Made by a program: the position numbers and the translations under genes | The notes under the pieces: model-generated | What the model was told of the DNA's origin: nothing | Database searches by the model: none | Seen by the model: the letters and a program-made list of their open reading frames with translations, nothing else | Source: Albibeggiatoa sp964388965 | GTDB lineage: Bacteria; Pseudomonadota; Gammaproteobacteria; Beggiatoales; Beggiatoaceae | Reading direction: 5' to 3' | Assembly: GCA_964388965.1 (NCBI GenBank) | Contig: CAYMCP010000018.1 | Span: 1 to 47,504 of the forward strand | Length of the DNA stretch: 47,504 bases | Shown here: one piece after another, positions 24,964-33,367 of the stretch | Position numbering within the stretch: the first letter of the stretch is position 1 | Layout of the letters: every line of letters begins with the position of its first letter

Positions 24964-25069
24964 GTTACGCAGTTCAAATAAAAATTTTACGCTATTCAAA
25001 GCGTTATATTTTCACGCCCATTTTGAATAGTTCAATAAAATCAATCAATTGACACATCAACTGCGTAAC
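24964..25069. mobile_element. MITE-like element, 106 bp, with perfect 11-bp inverted ends
   Basis: Begins GTTACGCAGTT and ends AACTGCGTAAC, an exact reverse complement, with an A/T-rich non-coding interior. The first 26 bases recur without a mismatch at 38094-38119, 13 kb away, which supports a mobile origin. No clear target-site duplication is seen. The surrounding spacer (24908-25204) has no gene; it also holds GCTAGGTAGTTAC at 25127-25139, a 13-mer that recurs at 28382-28394. Confidence 0.6.
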
Positions 25070-25204
25070 ATCTGTACTTTATGAACTCAGTTCGAGTTTA
25101 ACTTTATATTTTTCGCATAGACCGGCTAGGTAGTTACGAAAAAACCAAAAAATCGCCGACGATGTAATTTATCTAATATTAAAAATTATTTTATAGATAA
25201 TAAA

Positions 25205-26350
25205 TCATAAAAACAACGTTAAGATACCAGTATACCCATATAAACGCTGATGTGAAATTTCACCATTCGCAAAAAATCCAATCAGCGGAAAATCCCCCAA
25301 TACTTCTTGAATTAATTTCATTTCTTGCGAATCTTTGCCAAACAGGCTCTCACCGCGTCCCAAACAAGAAATATACACACCGCCTTTAAGCATTTGTCCC
25401 TGTAAATCCCGTTTTAAACTATTTAAAATTTTAATTAAATCTTCTTTAGCACTGCGTACATCACGTTTAGCGAATAAAATTGGTGTACCTGCACTAACAA
25501 AATCACCAATTGCCATTAATTGATGTTCGGGATCAAGCGCAATAATATTGCGTACCATATAATCACCAATATCCGATCCTTGAATAGGTAATGCCGTAAA
25601 AATTTGTCCCGCGATTTTGTGCAAATCCTTAGCGTATTCCTCACCAATATCTTGTTTAAATACTTGTAATGCAGGTAAATTATCAATACGCACAATAATA
25701 TTACGATCTGCTTCAGTAATTTCGTGGCGTTTACCGATAATGCTACAGCCTTGCGTTAAACGTGTTGACACGGTTACTGCGCTGGAAAAAATAACACCAG
25801 ATACGTCCAAATCATCGTCTACCAATACATCATTAGCAATTTGTGGATGACGGCTTTGCTGTTTATGCGAGCTAGTCAAACCACCTACAAGAAAACCATC
25901 GCCTAAATTTTCTCCTAGTTGTACAATCAATTCTGGTAGTTCGCTATTACGTGGATTGGCGTGGACGATGCCAAATAAAGGAATTTTACTATCTACCCAA
26001 GATTGATGTTCCAATACAAATTTTTCTAAACCGTTGTCTTGTTCGTCTACGTGAGTAAAAACTTTAAACGAACCTTCAGGAAATTCACCGACCATTGCAA
26101 CGATTGCAGGTACATTAAAATATTCTTGTCCCGTGGCACAAATTCCGATTGCAACTGTGCCAACCCAATTAGTAATACCTGTTTGTTGTTGAAAATAGTA
26201 GGTAATGTGACTAATATCATTTTCAAAATGATCTGTAATATATAAAAAACCTAGATTTTCATGGTTTAATTTGCCTATTTGTTTTAAACAATTTATCGCC
26301 GCTTCTTCCCAATTTAAGGCATTGGCATGACCATATTTGAATTGACTCAT
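25205..26350 (-). CDS. FIST-domain sensory protein
   Basis: Stand-alone FIST protein, 381 residues. FIST domains are thought to bind small ligands such as amino acids and often act with kinases or chemoreceptors. The FIST_N part (about residues 10-190) includes VGTVAIGICATGQEYF and LGDGFLVGGLTSS. FIST_C (about 215-365) includes YMVRNIIALDPEHQLMAIG, the segment GGVYISCLGRGESLFG and, at the end, PLIGFFANGEISH, all highly typical. AAGGA precedes the ATG. There are no membrane helices, so it should be cytoplasmic. No kinase lies beside it; the multi-PAS kinase is 12 kb away. Confidence 0.9.
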   Translation of the reverse strand: MSQFKYGHANALNWEEAAINCLKQIGKLNHENLGFLYITDHFENDISHITYYFQQQTGITNWVGTVAIGICATGQEYFNVPAIVAMVGEFPEGSFKVFTHVDEQDNGLEKFVLEHQSWVDSKIPLFGIVHANPRNSELPELIVQLGENLGDGFLVGGLTSSHKQQSRHPQIANDVLVDDDLDVSGVIFSSAVTVSTRLTQGCSIIGKRHEITEADRNIIVRIDNLPALQVFKQDIGEEYAKDLHKIAGQIFTALPIQGSDIGDYMVRNIIALDPEHQLMAIGDFVSAGTPILFAKRDVRSAKEDLIKILNSLKRDLQGQMLKGGVYISCLGRGESLFGKDSQEMKLIQEVLGDFPLIGFFANGEISHQRLYGYTGILTLFL

Positions 26351-26687
26351 TAAGTTTTCCTTGTAAATAATTTATTGAATATCACAACTATGAACTGATT
26401 TAGGCATGTAGTTGTTGTACTGAATTTTTTTATATAAATTGGGATGATGAATAAGTATTTAAATATTGGAATTATCCATTTTTACTTAACTTAATGGCAT
26501 TGACGCTTCTCCTCGCCATCCTGACAGATTGAGATTCTCGCACAATTTTGATTGTGAGGATAACACATAATTTTTTGCGTTTTTCTGCTGAAAAATCGCT
26601 TTTATCTAAACATTAAGCTGATATAGTGCTATCTTTGTATTACAATTCCTGTTAAATTTGACCACAAACACAAGGAATATTTTTAAT
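26351..26687. promoter_or_regulatory. Divergent intergenic region, FIST / CAP genes
   Basis: 337 bp holding the promoters of two divergent genes; no strong box pair can be named. Around 26505-26560 there is a more GC-rich patch (CCTCGCCAT, then GATTCTCG and the hairpin CACAAT / ATTGTG at 26541-26556) that differs from its A/T-rich surroundings and resembles the right end of IS200/IS605-type elements. Confidence 0.35.
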
Positions 26688-28067
26688 ATGTTATTACGCA
26701 ACCCACTTTTTTTACTACTACTATTCAGTAGCACTTCTACGATGGCGGCTGATTTGGCTTGTCCAGATTACACTGGCTATTACTTCGGTACGCCTACAGC
26801 CGAAGAGCAAGTGCATTTGGAATTAATCAACCGTGCGCGTGCCAATCCTACCGCAGAGGCAAAAATTTACGGTTTGAGCAGCGTGACCGAAGGAGTAGAC
26901 AGCAAGGATTTATCCAAAATGTCAACCTCCGCGATGCAGCCTTTAACTTTCAATTCCAGATTGAATAAAGCCGCGCGACTACATTCCCAAGATATGGCAA
27001 CCAATGAGTATTTTGAACATATTTCTCTAAATGGCGACAATCCTTTTAAGCGGATTAAAGCACAGAGCTACAGTTACAAAAGAGCAGGTGAAAATATCGC
27101 TTATCGATCTAGCACAGGTAAACTTGATAAAGCTGAAACCAGTATCAAAATGCACGGAGATTTATTTATCGATGCAAGAGTAGCAGGTCGCGGACATCGT
27201 GTAACTATCCTAACGCCTGATTATAAGGAAATTGGTATTGGTATGGCATCCGGTGTGCGCAAACAAGTTTATAACACCTACTACATTACTGATGATTTTG
27301 CCGCAAGTTCTAGCAGTGCTTGCCATTTTATTACGGGTGTGGTTTACGACGATGCTAACAAAGATAATTTCTACACTGTTGGAGAAGGAATAAAAGATGT
27401 ACGAATTAGCATCGAAAACAGCAGCTCAAGCGGGAAAACAGCAAGTTCAGGTGGCTACGGCATTCCCGTAGAAGATGGCACTTACAAAGTTACTTTTACT
27501 CATAGCACACATGGCACCTATTCAAAAACCGTTAAAGTAAGCGGTAAAAGTGTGAAATTGGATGCGTTGGCTGCTAAATTTTCAAGTGGTAGTGCCGGTG
27601 ACGACGACCCAAATACAGGTGACGATACACCGAATCCCGGTGATGACGACCCAGATACAACCGTTCCAGAGTATGCTGTTTCCACTTATGATGTTACTTC
27701 AACGATGTTATTGATTAAAGCAATGGCAGCAGACGGGTATACGGAAAAATATGATGTCAGCGCAAAATATGCACCCATTAGTACCTTGAGTAAAACTGAA
27801 ATCAATACGATTCAGGCAAAAGTACAAGCCATTACCCAACTCACTGGCGATGCTAATAATATGAGTGTATTTAAATTAACAACTGATATCAAACCTGTAC
27901 AATCGGAGATTCATGGCGCGACCTACACCATGCCAGCTCTTATTGCAGTACACGATTTGCATGTTATGCAAGGCAGCACTATTGCGAATAAACTAGAAGT
28001 ATTGTTTATTTACGTTGAAGTTAATGGAAGTGGTTATCTTGTTATTTATGGTACAAAACAGAAATAG
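26688..28067 (+). CDS. Secreted CAP-domain (SCP-like) protein
   Basis: Exported 459-residue protein. A signal peptide (LLRNPLFLLLLFSSTSTMAA) is followed by a CAP/SCP domain with LINRARANP, RLHSQDMATNEYFEHIS, RAGENIAY and GRGHRVTIL, the residues that shape the CAP cavity. A carboxypeptidase-regulatory/SdrD-B-like beta domain follows (ITGVVYDDANKDNFYTVGEG). Next comes an acidic low-complexity linker of Asp, Pro, Gly and Thr around residues 305-325, and then a C-terminal domain I do not recognise (EYAVSTYDVTSTMLLIKAMA onwards). The ATG at 26688 with AAGGA 11 bases upstream is preferred to the TTG at 26658. Function is unknown; bacterial CAP proteins are mostly extracellular. Confidence 0.82.
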   Translation: MLLRNPLFLLLLFSSTSTMAADLACPDYTGYYFGTPTAEEQVHLELINRARANPTAEAKIYGLSSVTEGVDSKDLSKMSTSAMQPLTFNSRLNKAARLHSQDMATNEYFEHISLNGDNPFKRIKAQSYSYKRAGENIAYRSSTGKLDKAETSIKMHGDLFIDARVAGRGHRVTILTPDYKEIGIGMASGVRKQVYNTYYITDDFAASSSSACHFITGVVYDDANKDNFYTVGEGIKDVRISIENSSSSGKTASSGGYGIPVEDGTYKVTFTHSTHGTYSKTVKVSGKSVKLDALAAKFSSGSAGDDDPNTGDDTPNPGDDDPDTTVPEYAVSTYDVTSTMLLIKAMAADGYTEKYDVSAKYAPISTLSKTEINTIQAKVQAITQLTGDANNMSVFKLTTDIKPVQSEIHGATYTMPALIAVHDLHVMQGSTIANKLEVLFIYVEVNGSGYLVIYGTKQK

Positions 28068-28386
28068 CTTCTAAAATCCTTATCCAAAATTGCATTCTTA
28101 CTGCGTACAAAGCAGAAACTTTGCAAGACTTTTCAAGTAAGTAAGGAGTCAGTAATAGTATATTCATTTTTTCATAAAGATGGAAAATTATACTGACTTC
28201 TTTCATTCCGCGATTTATTTTCTTCTACTACTTCACGAACCTTGCTCCTTACTCACATTAGGCAGCTAACGGAATTTTCACCATATTTCCAATCGTATTT
28301 CACATTCTTCTGCTTTCATCTTCATAGTTTACCATTCATGTCTCTACCTTGCTATTATAATGACATATCCTAGCTACCCTAGCTAG
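28068..28386. other. Gene-free spacer with the second copy of the 31-bp repeat
   Basis: Contains 28274-28304, which matches 2745-2775 at 28 of 31 positions. Near its end lie CTAGCTACC, the 10-bp palindrome CCTAGCTAGG and the shared 13-mer GCTAGGTAGTTAC (28382-28394). No intact open frame is evident. Confidence 0.5.
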
Positions 28387-28625
28387 GTAGTTACAAATTT
28401 AGATAATGCGCGAAAAATGAAACAAAAAGGTTTTTCTATAAGTGATATTGCTCAATGGTTCGGACACTTTTTTAAAGCATATAATAAAATCAATAACTTA
28501 CGAAAGAACGCTTATATTTGTAACTTATTGAAATATTTAATAATTCACAAAAACTGTCCGAAGTATTGATTGATTGGGATGGTATTTATCTGATAGCAGG
28601 ATATAGAACTGGTTTGAAATCTTAA
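28387..28625 (+). pseudogene. IS630-like transposase remnant interrupted by a 104-bp element
   Basis: The left piece reads NARKMKQKGFSISDIAQW, the helix-turn-helix opening typical of IS630-type transposases. The right piece (28563-28625), in another frame, reads VLIDWDGIYLIAGYRTGLKS and stops; this fits the W-x-D-x-W..GI..L...YRTGRPKS segment of the same protein. Between them lies the inverted-repeat element 28459-28562. Some residues expected between the pieces are missing, so a deletion accompanied or followed the insertion. No functional protein is made. Confidence 0.5.
28459..28562. mobile_element. MITE-like element, 104 bp, TTCGGACA ends
   Basis: Left end TTCGGACACTTTTT, right end AAAAACTGTCCGAA; the arms match at 13 of 14 positions. 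The interior is A/T-rich and non-coding. The element sits between the two halves of the IS630-like remnant. No target duplication is visible. Confidence 0.55.
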
Positions 28626-28673
28626 TAAATAGCCGACATTCCGCACGTAACGCAAAAAAAGTTTATTTTAGTT

Positions 28674-28777
28674 CTGAAAACTCTGAAAAAGTTTGTAAGT
28701 CATTGATTTTAGGTGGAGCGTATTTGCATAAGTGATTGATTTTATTATAGGCAAAAAAAGTTTTTCAGAGTTCTCAG
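28674..28777. mobile_element. MITE-like element, 104 bp, CTGA(A/G)AACTCTGAAAAA ends
   Basis: Left end 28674-28693 and the reverse complement of 28758-28777 agree at 18 of 20 positions, starting CTGAAAACTCTGAAAAA and CTGAGAACTCTGAAAAA. The interior carries no frame. It lies 48 bases after the end of the IS630-like remnant and 76 bases before the end of the porin gene. Confidence 0.5.
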
Positions 28778-28821
28778 TGAAAAACTAAACAGCTTCTCAC
28801 TAAAAAATAATGTAATTTTGT

Positions 28822-28837
28822 GGACGCAAATGCGTCC
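28822..28837 (-). terminator. Hairpin beyond the porin gene end
   Basis: GGACGC / GCGTCC stem with a four-base loop, 16 bases past the porin stop codon on the minus strand. It is followed in that direction by a loosely T-rich stretch, and on the plus strand by ATTTTT, so it could stop transcription from either side. Confidence 0.5.
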
Positions 28838-28853
28838 CATTTTTCTGACTCCT

Positions 28854-29561
28854 CTAAAAATCTTTACTGATCTTAAAGAATGTAGAGGACTTCAGGTTAT
28901 CCAGATCAGTATCTGCGTAATTGATAGACACATCAAAAAACTTCGGGATGGAATAAGAGAGACCAACACCGTAATTCGTATAATCTTGCGCGCCTTTTTC
29001 GTCATCACTATAAATCTGATGACCCGCATGAACATTAAAAGCAATTCCCTGCCCCAGTTGCTGATTTAATCGCAACTCAAGGTAGTGTGCTTTTCCGCTT
29101 TCCCCAAAGGCTTCAGGTGAATAGGCATATTTGAATCCAAGGGCACTATTGGCTTTTACATACCCCAAGTTTAAAGAAACCTCATGACTGTCATAGTTAA
29201 ATTTACTATTCGCATCTGGATAGCTGTAGTAAGTCCATTCTAAGCCGTAACTCACACCCGTAGGTAACTGCTGGGCGTAACCCAAAGAATAATCAATCTC
29301 AATATGTGCTCGATCCTCAACTGGGGCCTCACTAAAATTGAGATTAGATGCCCACATCCCAGCATACAGCCCACTTTCATGATTAACACGCAAAGCACCC
29401 TGTACTGCAGGACCCTCATTTGTTTGGGTAACACCTCGAACCAAATAATCTGTTGTAAATGACAAATTTCCACCCACACTAAACGAATCATTAAACGCAT
29501 AAGATGGGAAAAAACAGATCCCCAAAGCACTCCCGATTAAAATTTTAGAAAATAGTTTCAA
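28854..29561 (-). CDS. TorF-family putative outer-membrane porin
   Basis: 235-residue beta-barrel protein of the TorF putative porin family (the group of conserved 'Gcw_chp' proteins). A signal peptide ends near PSYAFND, and the mature part opens with GGNLSFTTDYLVRGVTQT, the family hallmark. Alternating aromatic strands follow, and the C-terminal residue is Phe (FFKISKDF), as needed for outer-membrane insertion. The start is TTG at 29561, supported by AAGGAGAG eight bases upstream; no closer ATG exists. Transported solutes are unknown. The gene is flanked on both sides by decayed mobile elements and looks less A/T-biased than its neighbours, which would fit recent arrival. Confidence 0.82.
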   Translation of the reverse strand: MKLFSKILIGSALGICFFPSYAFNDSFSVGGNLSFTTDYLVRGVTQTNEGPAVQGALRVNHESGLYAGMWASNLNFSEAPVEDRAHIEIDYSLGYAQQLPTGVSYGLEWTYYSYPDANSKFNYDSHEVSLNLGYVKANSALGFKYAYSPEAFGESGKAHYLELRLNQQLGQGIAFNVHAGHQIYSDDEKGAQDYTNYGVGLSYSIPKFFDVSINYADTDLDNLKSSTFFKISKDF

Positions 29562-29650
29562 CCTTTCTCTCCTTAATTATATTAATGAATAATGTTTTTA
29601 ATACACAGCTTATTTATCAGCAGAGAAAAATCAAGCAAAAAATAAACCGA
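29562..29650. other. Upstream region of the porin gene
   Basis: Short spacer carrying the ribosome site and presumably the promoter of the minus-strand porin gene. It passes directly into the transposase remnant that ends at 29651. Confidence 0.35.
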
Positions 29651-29830
29651 TTATGTAGGAAATATCACTTGTAAATCCGTTAAAAAAAGAGCAGAGAAAT
29701 TTCTTATTATTCCCAACATCATTCGTCCTGTCATCGAAAGCACAGCCTCACTTATCAATATTAGGTGACGCAAACTATTTGCGTCTAATTGACTACAACA
29801 ACATAATAAAATTGTGTTAATCTCGTTCAT
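29651..29830 (-). pseudogene. Transposase N-terminal fragment (IS4/IS701-like)
   Basis: Starts MNEINTIL at 29830 and runs through SLRHLILISEAVLSMTGR to MMLGIIRN before losing similarity. The segment A-x-LSMTGR-(x)TMLGISRW is the opening of a DDE transposase common in cyanobacteria and sulfur bacteria; here one codon is lost and the KGGSYRT part is absent. The first 21 bases of the gene belong to the repeat described at 29810-29921. An 8-bp perfect hairpin, GACGCAAA / TTTGCGTC (29767-29785), lies inside it. Confidence 0.5.
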
Positions 29831-29921
29831 GAGCAATTGGATAATAAAAAGTTGTGAATTTGTAATTTTTACTCTTTACCCTAATTGCTTTTTTTTATTA
29901 ACCTTTGGCGAAGGTATTGTC
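29810..29921 (-). mobile_element. Insertion-sequence left end, copy A
   Basis: About 110 bp with close to 80 percent identity by eye to 47072-47180 on the opposite strand. Reading on the minus strand it begins CAATACCTTCGCCAAAGGTT, passes TTAGGGTAAA and ends within the first codons (ATGAACGAGATTAACACAAT) of the transposase fragment. It is thus the outer end plus 5' leader of an insertion sequence, truncated downstream. Confidence 0.6.
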
Positions 29922-29999
29922 AAACCAACAGCAATAAAATAGGTTGACGCTTACAACATTCACCACCATACCGTATCAAATAGCAACGGAGTAACAAAA
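29922..29999. other. Leader of the M1-ChaN fusion gene
   Basis: Short spacer after the IS end. A GGAG stands 8 bases before the ATG at 30000. The promoter cannot be pinpointed and could lie within the insertion-sequence remnant. Confidence 0.3.
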
Positions 30000-32885
30000 A
30001 TGCAATTATTGAGTTTTTTATTTTTGTGTAGTTTAAGTGTAATTTTACAAGCCAACCCATTACATTATAAACTAGACATACAAATCAACGGGCAAAAACT
30101 GTATGGACAAACCCATATATCAGCGACTGTTTCCACAGATTTAACGTTAGATTTAACTGATTTAACCCAAGTTGAAATCGATCAAAAACCCTTTTCCCAA
30201 ACTAAGTTTGTGACTCATTTAACTCCCCAACAATCAATAAACATTAAATTTGAGTTGCATCCAGAGCCGAATATTATCAATACTTCACATATTTTTTTAA
30301 CCACAAACTGGTATCCACAACCACAGCAACTAGCCATTTATCAACTAACCGCAATTTTACCAACTGGTTTTATCGCCAATGCAGAAGCTGATATTATACA
30401 ACACCAATCACTTGAAAAATCAGAATATTTTCGTTTTAAATTCGATTATCCTATAGACTCAATTCATTTTATGGCAGCAAAAAATTATGTAGTAAAACAA
30501 CGTAAATATAACAATATACAATTACAAACCTATTTTTTTCAAAAAGATGCCTATCTCGCAGATACTTATTTAGATTATGCGCAACAATATATTGAAATAT
30601 ATGAAAAATTATTAACTCCTTACCCATACCAACGTTTTGCAATTATAGAAAATATCGCACCAACAGGTTATGCAATGCCAACCTACACGTTATTAGGACA
30701 AAGTGTGATAAATCTACCTTTTATTGTTAAAACTTCGTTAGGTCATGAAATTTTACATAGTTGGTTTGGTAATATGGTATACGCAGATTTTGAAAAAGGT
30801 AATTGGTTAGAAGGGATTACTACCTATTTAGCTGACCATTATTATAAAAAATTAACTGGCGAAGATAGCAATTATCGTAAAAATATTTTATTACAATATC
30901 AGGCTTATGTAACCGATGAAAATAGCTTAACTATCAAACAATTCCGCGTTAGAACAAATAAAGCACAAAGCAATGTCGGTTACGGAAAAACAATGATGTT
31001 ATTTCATCAATTACAGAATTTAACTGGTGAACAGGTATTTTTACAAGTATTACGAAACATATTACAACAATATGCGCATCAAAAAGTGTCTTGGCAACAT
31101 ATTGAAGCTGCTTTTGAATCTGAAACGCAACAAGATTTAACAACGTTTTTTCAGCAATGGCTTACTCGTAAAGATATTGCTGATTTTATCGTTAAAAACG
31201 TACAATTTTCTATTATACAAGGTCAACAACAACTGCATTTTACGGTTGAGCAACAAACTGAAAAACCATATTTACTGCGTCTACCCGTTGTAATCGAAGA
31301 TGTAACGGGACAGCATAAACAATGGATTGAAGTTACTGAAAAACAACAAGATATTAAGCTTAGTTTACAAGCACCACCACAAACGGTTTATATTGATCCT
31401 GACTATGATGTTATGCGAAAATTAACGGAAATTGAGAAAACACCGATTTTAGCAAATATTTTAGCAAAAAATGCCGTTTTAGTTGCAATTAAATCAGATG
31501 AAATCCCCCTATATCAACCAATAATTAATGGGTTAGAAATTGAAAATGTAACTTATGTTGAACCAGAAGAAATCACTTTTGTTGAATTACAGCAAAATAC
31601 AGTAATTATTGCGGGAGAAGATAATTTAGCCCTCGCTATGTTACGCCATTCAACAGCAAAACCAGAGCAAGACATTGTATTACAAGTTTATAAAAATCCT
31701 TACAATTTTCAGCATAATGTATTATGGCTATATGCTAAATCGTTAAAAGCCTGCGAAGCCGTAGCACATCGTATTGCGCATTATGGTCAATATTCGCAAT
31801 TAAGCTTTAATCAAGAACAAAATATACAAAAAACGATTGTAAAAACTAGCAATGGAATGCGTATTTATCGAGCTGAACCAAGTTATGTGCAACAACCTAA
31901 ACAAACAAAAACGTTGCGGCAATTATTGCCTGAATTAGCGCAAAAATCTATCATCTACATTGGTGAACAACATGATAAATTTGCTCATCATTTAAATCAA
32001 CTTGCTATTATTCAATATTTACACGAAAAAGCTTATCCAATTGCAATTGGTATGGAAATGTTTCAGCGTCCTTATCAACAAGCTTTAGATGAGTATATTG
32101 GTGAAATGAGCAATGAAAAGGATTTTTTGCGTGAATCAGCTTATTTTACAAAATGGGGCTTTGATTACAATCTGTACAAACCAATTATAGATTATGCACG
32201 TCATCATGCTATCCCATTGATCGCGTTGAATATTGAGGGCGACGTAACACGTAATGTTGCTCAAGCTGGCATTCACAATTTAGTGGAAAATTTACTATAT
32301 GATGTACCTGAATATTTAGATTTTACTGATTTGCATTATCAGCAAGATTTGTATGATGTATTTAGTTTTCATCAAGGTCGTCAGCAATTTGAGTACTTTT
32401 TACAAGCGCAAACCCTATGGGACGAAACAATGGCAAATTCGATTGATGAATTTTTGCAATACAATCCTGATATGAAAATGGTTGTTTTAGCTGGAAATGG
32501 GCACTTACGTTATGATTATGGCATTCCAAAGCGAGTTTTTGAACGTAACCAATTGGATTATATAACGATTTTGCAAGATGAAATATTAGATAATGATATT
32601 GCAAGCTATGTGCTGATGACTAGTGAAGTTATGGGTAAAAAAGCACCTAAATTAGGTGTAATGATTGAAGAAATCGAAAATCAGCTTAAAATTACACATG
32701 TTTTAGAAAATAGTGTGGCACAACACGCTGAATTAAAAGCTGGTGATATTATTCTCAATTTACAAAATATTGATATAAAGAGCGCATCAGATTTAAAATA
32801 TGCTTTGTTTTATGTGGAATCGGACGCTAAACTGCAAATTTTGCGTAATGAGCAAACTATAAGTAAGATTTTGCAGTTTGAATAA
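30000..32885 (+). CDS. M1-like metallopeptidase / ChaN-like / PDZ fusion protein
   Basis: 961-residue exported protein joining three modules. After a signal peptide (ends near VILQANP) comes an M1-like gluzincin domain. Its zinc site is HEILH (His249, Glu250, His253), with the third ligand Glu271 in EKGNWLEGITTYLADHYY, and it carries GYAMPTYTLLG where classic aminopeptidases have GAMEN. Residues about 640-880 match ChaN-type heme-binding proteins (DUF399): IIYIGEQHDKFAHH, IAIGMEMFQRPYQQALDEYI and VVLAGNGHLRYDYGIP. Residues about 880-961 form a PDZ domain (GVMIEEIE, AELKAGDIILNL). It is probably periplasmic or anchored to a membrane by its partners. A role in heme or iron handling coupled to proteolysis is inferred, not shown. 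Confidence 0.85.
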   Translation: MQLLSFLFLCSLSVILQANPLHYKLDIQINGQKLYGQTHISATVSTDLTLDLTDLTQVEIDQKPFSQTKFVTHLTPQQSINIKFELHPEPNIINTSHIFLTTNWYPQPQQLAIYQLTAILPTGFIANAEADIIQHQSLEKSEYFRFKFDYPIDSIHFMAAKNYVVKQRKYNNIQLQTYFFQKDAYLADTYLDYAQQYIEIYEKLLTPYPYQRFAIIENIAPTGYAMPTYTLLGQSVINLPFIVKTSLGHEILHSWFGNMVYADFEKGNWLEGITTYLADHYYKKLTGEDSNYRKNILLQYQAYVTDENSLTIKQFRVRTNKAQSNVGYGKTMMLFHQLQNLTGEQVFLQVLRNILQQYAHQKVSWQHIEAAFESETQQDLTTFFQQWLTRKDIADFIVKNVQFSIIQGQQQLHFTVEQQTEKPYLLRLPVVIEDVTGQHKQWIEVTEKQQDIKLSLQAPPQTVYIDPDYDVMRKLTEIEKTPILANILAKNAVLVAIKSDEIPLYQPIINGLEIENVTYVEPEEITFVELQQNTVIIAGEDNLALAMLRHSTAKPEQDIVLQVYKNPYNFQHNVLWLYAKSLKACEAVAHRIAHYGQYSQLSFNQEQNIQKTIVKTSNGMRIYRAEPSYVQQPKQTKTLRQLLPELAQKSIIYIGEQHDKFAHHLNQLAIIQYLHEKAYPIAIGMEMFQRPYQQALDEYIGEMSNEKDFLRESAYFTKWGFDYNLYKPIIDYARHHAIPLIALNIEGDVTRNVAQAGIHNLVENLLYDVPEYLDFTDLHYQQDLYDVFSFHQGRQQFEYFLQAQTLWDETMANSIDEFLQYNPDMKMVVLAGNGHLRYDYGIPKRVFERNQLDYITILQDEILDNDIASYVLMTSEVMGKKAPKLGVMIEEIENQLKITHVLENSVAQHAELKAGDIILNLQNIDIKSASDLKYALFYVESDAKLQILRNEQTISKILQFE

Positions 32886-32932
32886 TCAAAGGACTAGCAG
32901 TCCCGTCGTGGATTGCGAGTCCTAATACATCC

Positions 32933-33172
32933 CTAATCAACAGCGCAAGCAGGACAACCGCCAGCATTGGCTGCACAGGCTGGAGCTGGTTTGTTTTTAA
33001 AATCAGTTTCATACCAGCCGTTACCTTTTAATTGAAAACCACCTACGGAAATAAGTTTGCGTAGACTATCTTTACTGCAATTTGGACACGTAACCAATGG
33101 TGCATCACTCATTTTTTGTATTTTTTCAAGGTGATGACCACAATCATCACAAGCATATTCATAAATAGGCAT
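32933..33172 (-). CDS. FmdB-family zinc ribbon protein
   Basis: 79-residue putative regulatory protein with the FmdB zinc ribbon: MPIYEYACDDCGHHLEKIQK followed by VTCPNCSKDSLRKLISVGGF. The two CXXC pairs would hold one zinc. The ATG at 33172 is chosen because GAGGA lies eight bases upstream and the family starts with MP(I/T)YEY. The C-terminus has further cysteines (CAANAGGCPACAVD). In many proteobacteria this gene precedes aspS; here it stands alone, convergent with the M1-ChaN gene. Confidence 0.9.
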   Translation of the reverse strand: MPIYEYACDDCGHHLEKIQKMSDAPLVTCPNCSKDSLRKLISVGGFQLKGNGWYETDFKNKPAPACAANAGGCPACAVD

Positions 33173-33367
33173 GAGCGTATTCCTCGCTATATTGTTAATA
33201 AAACTCAATTTTTGTAAGCCAAACATCGCAAGTGTTAGATAGTGACGAGTTCAGTAAAATCAAGTAGTTTATTTGAATTTTTGCATAATTTGGCTATTTT
33301 GGGAAAAAGGGGACACTTTCCTTTTCTTGAACGTTAATAAAAAAAGCAGCACTCCAATTAAAAAAAT

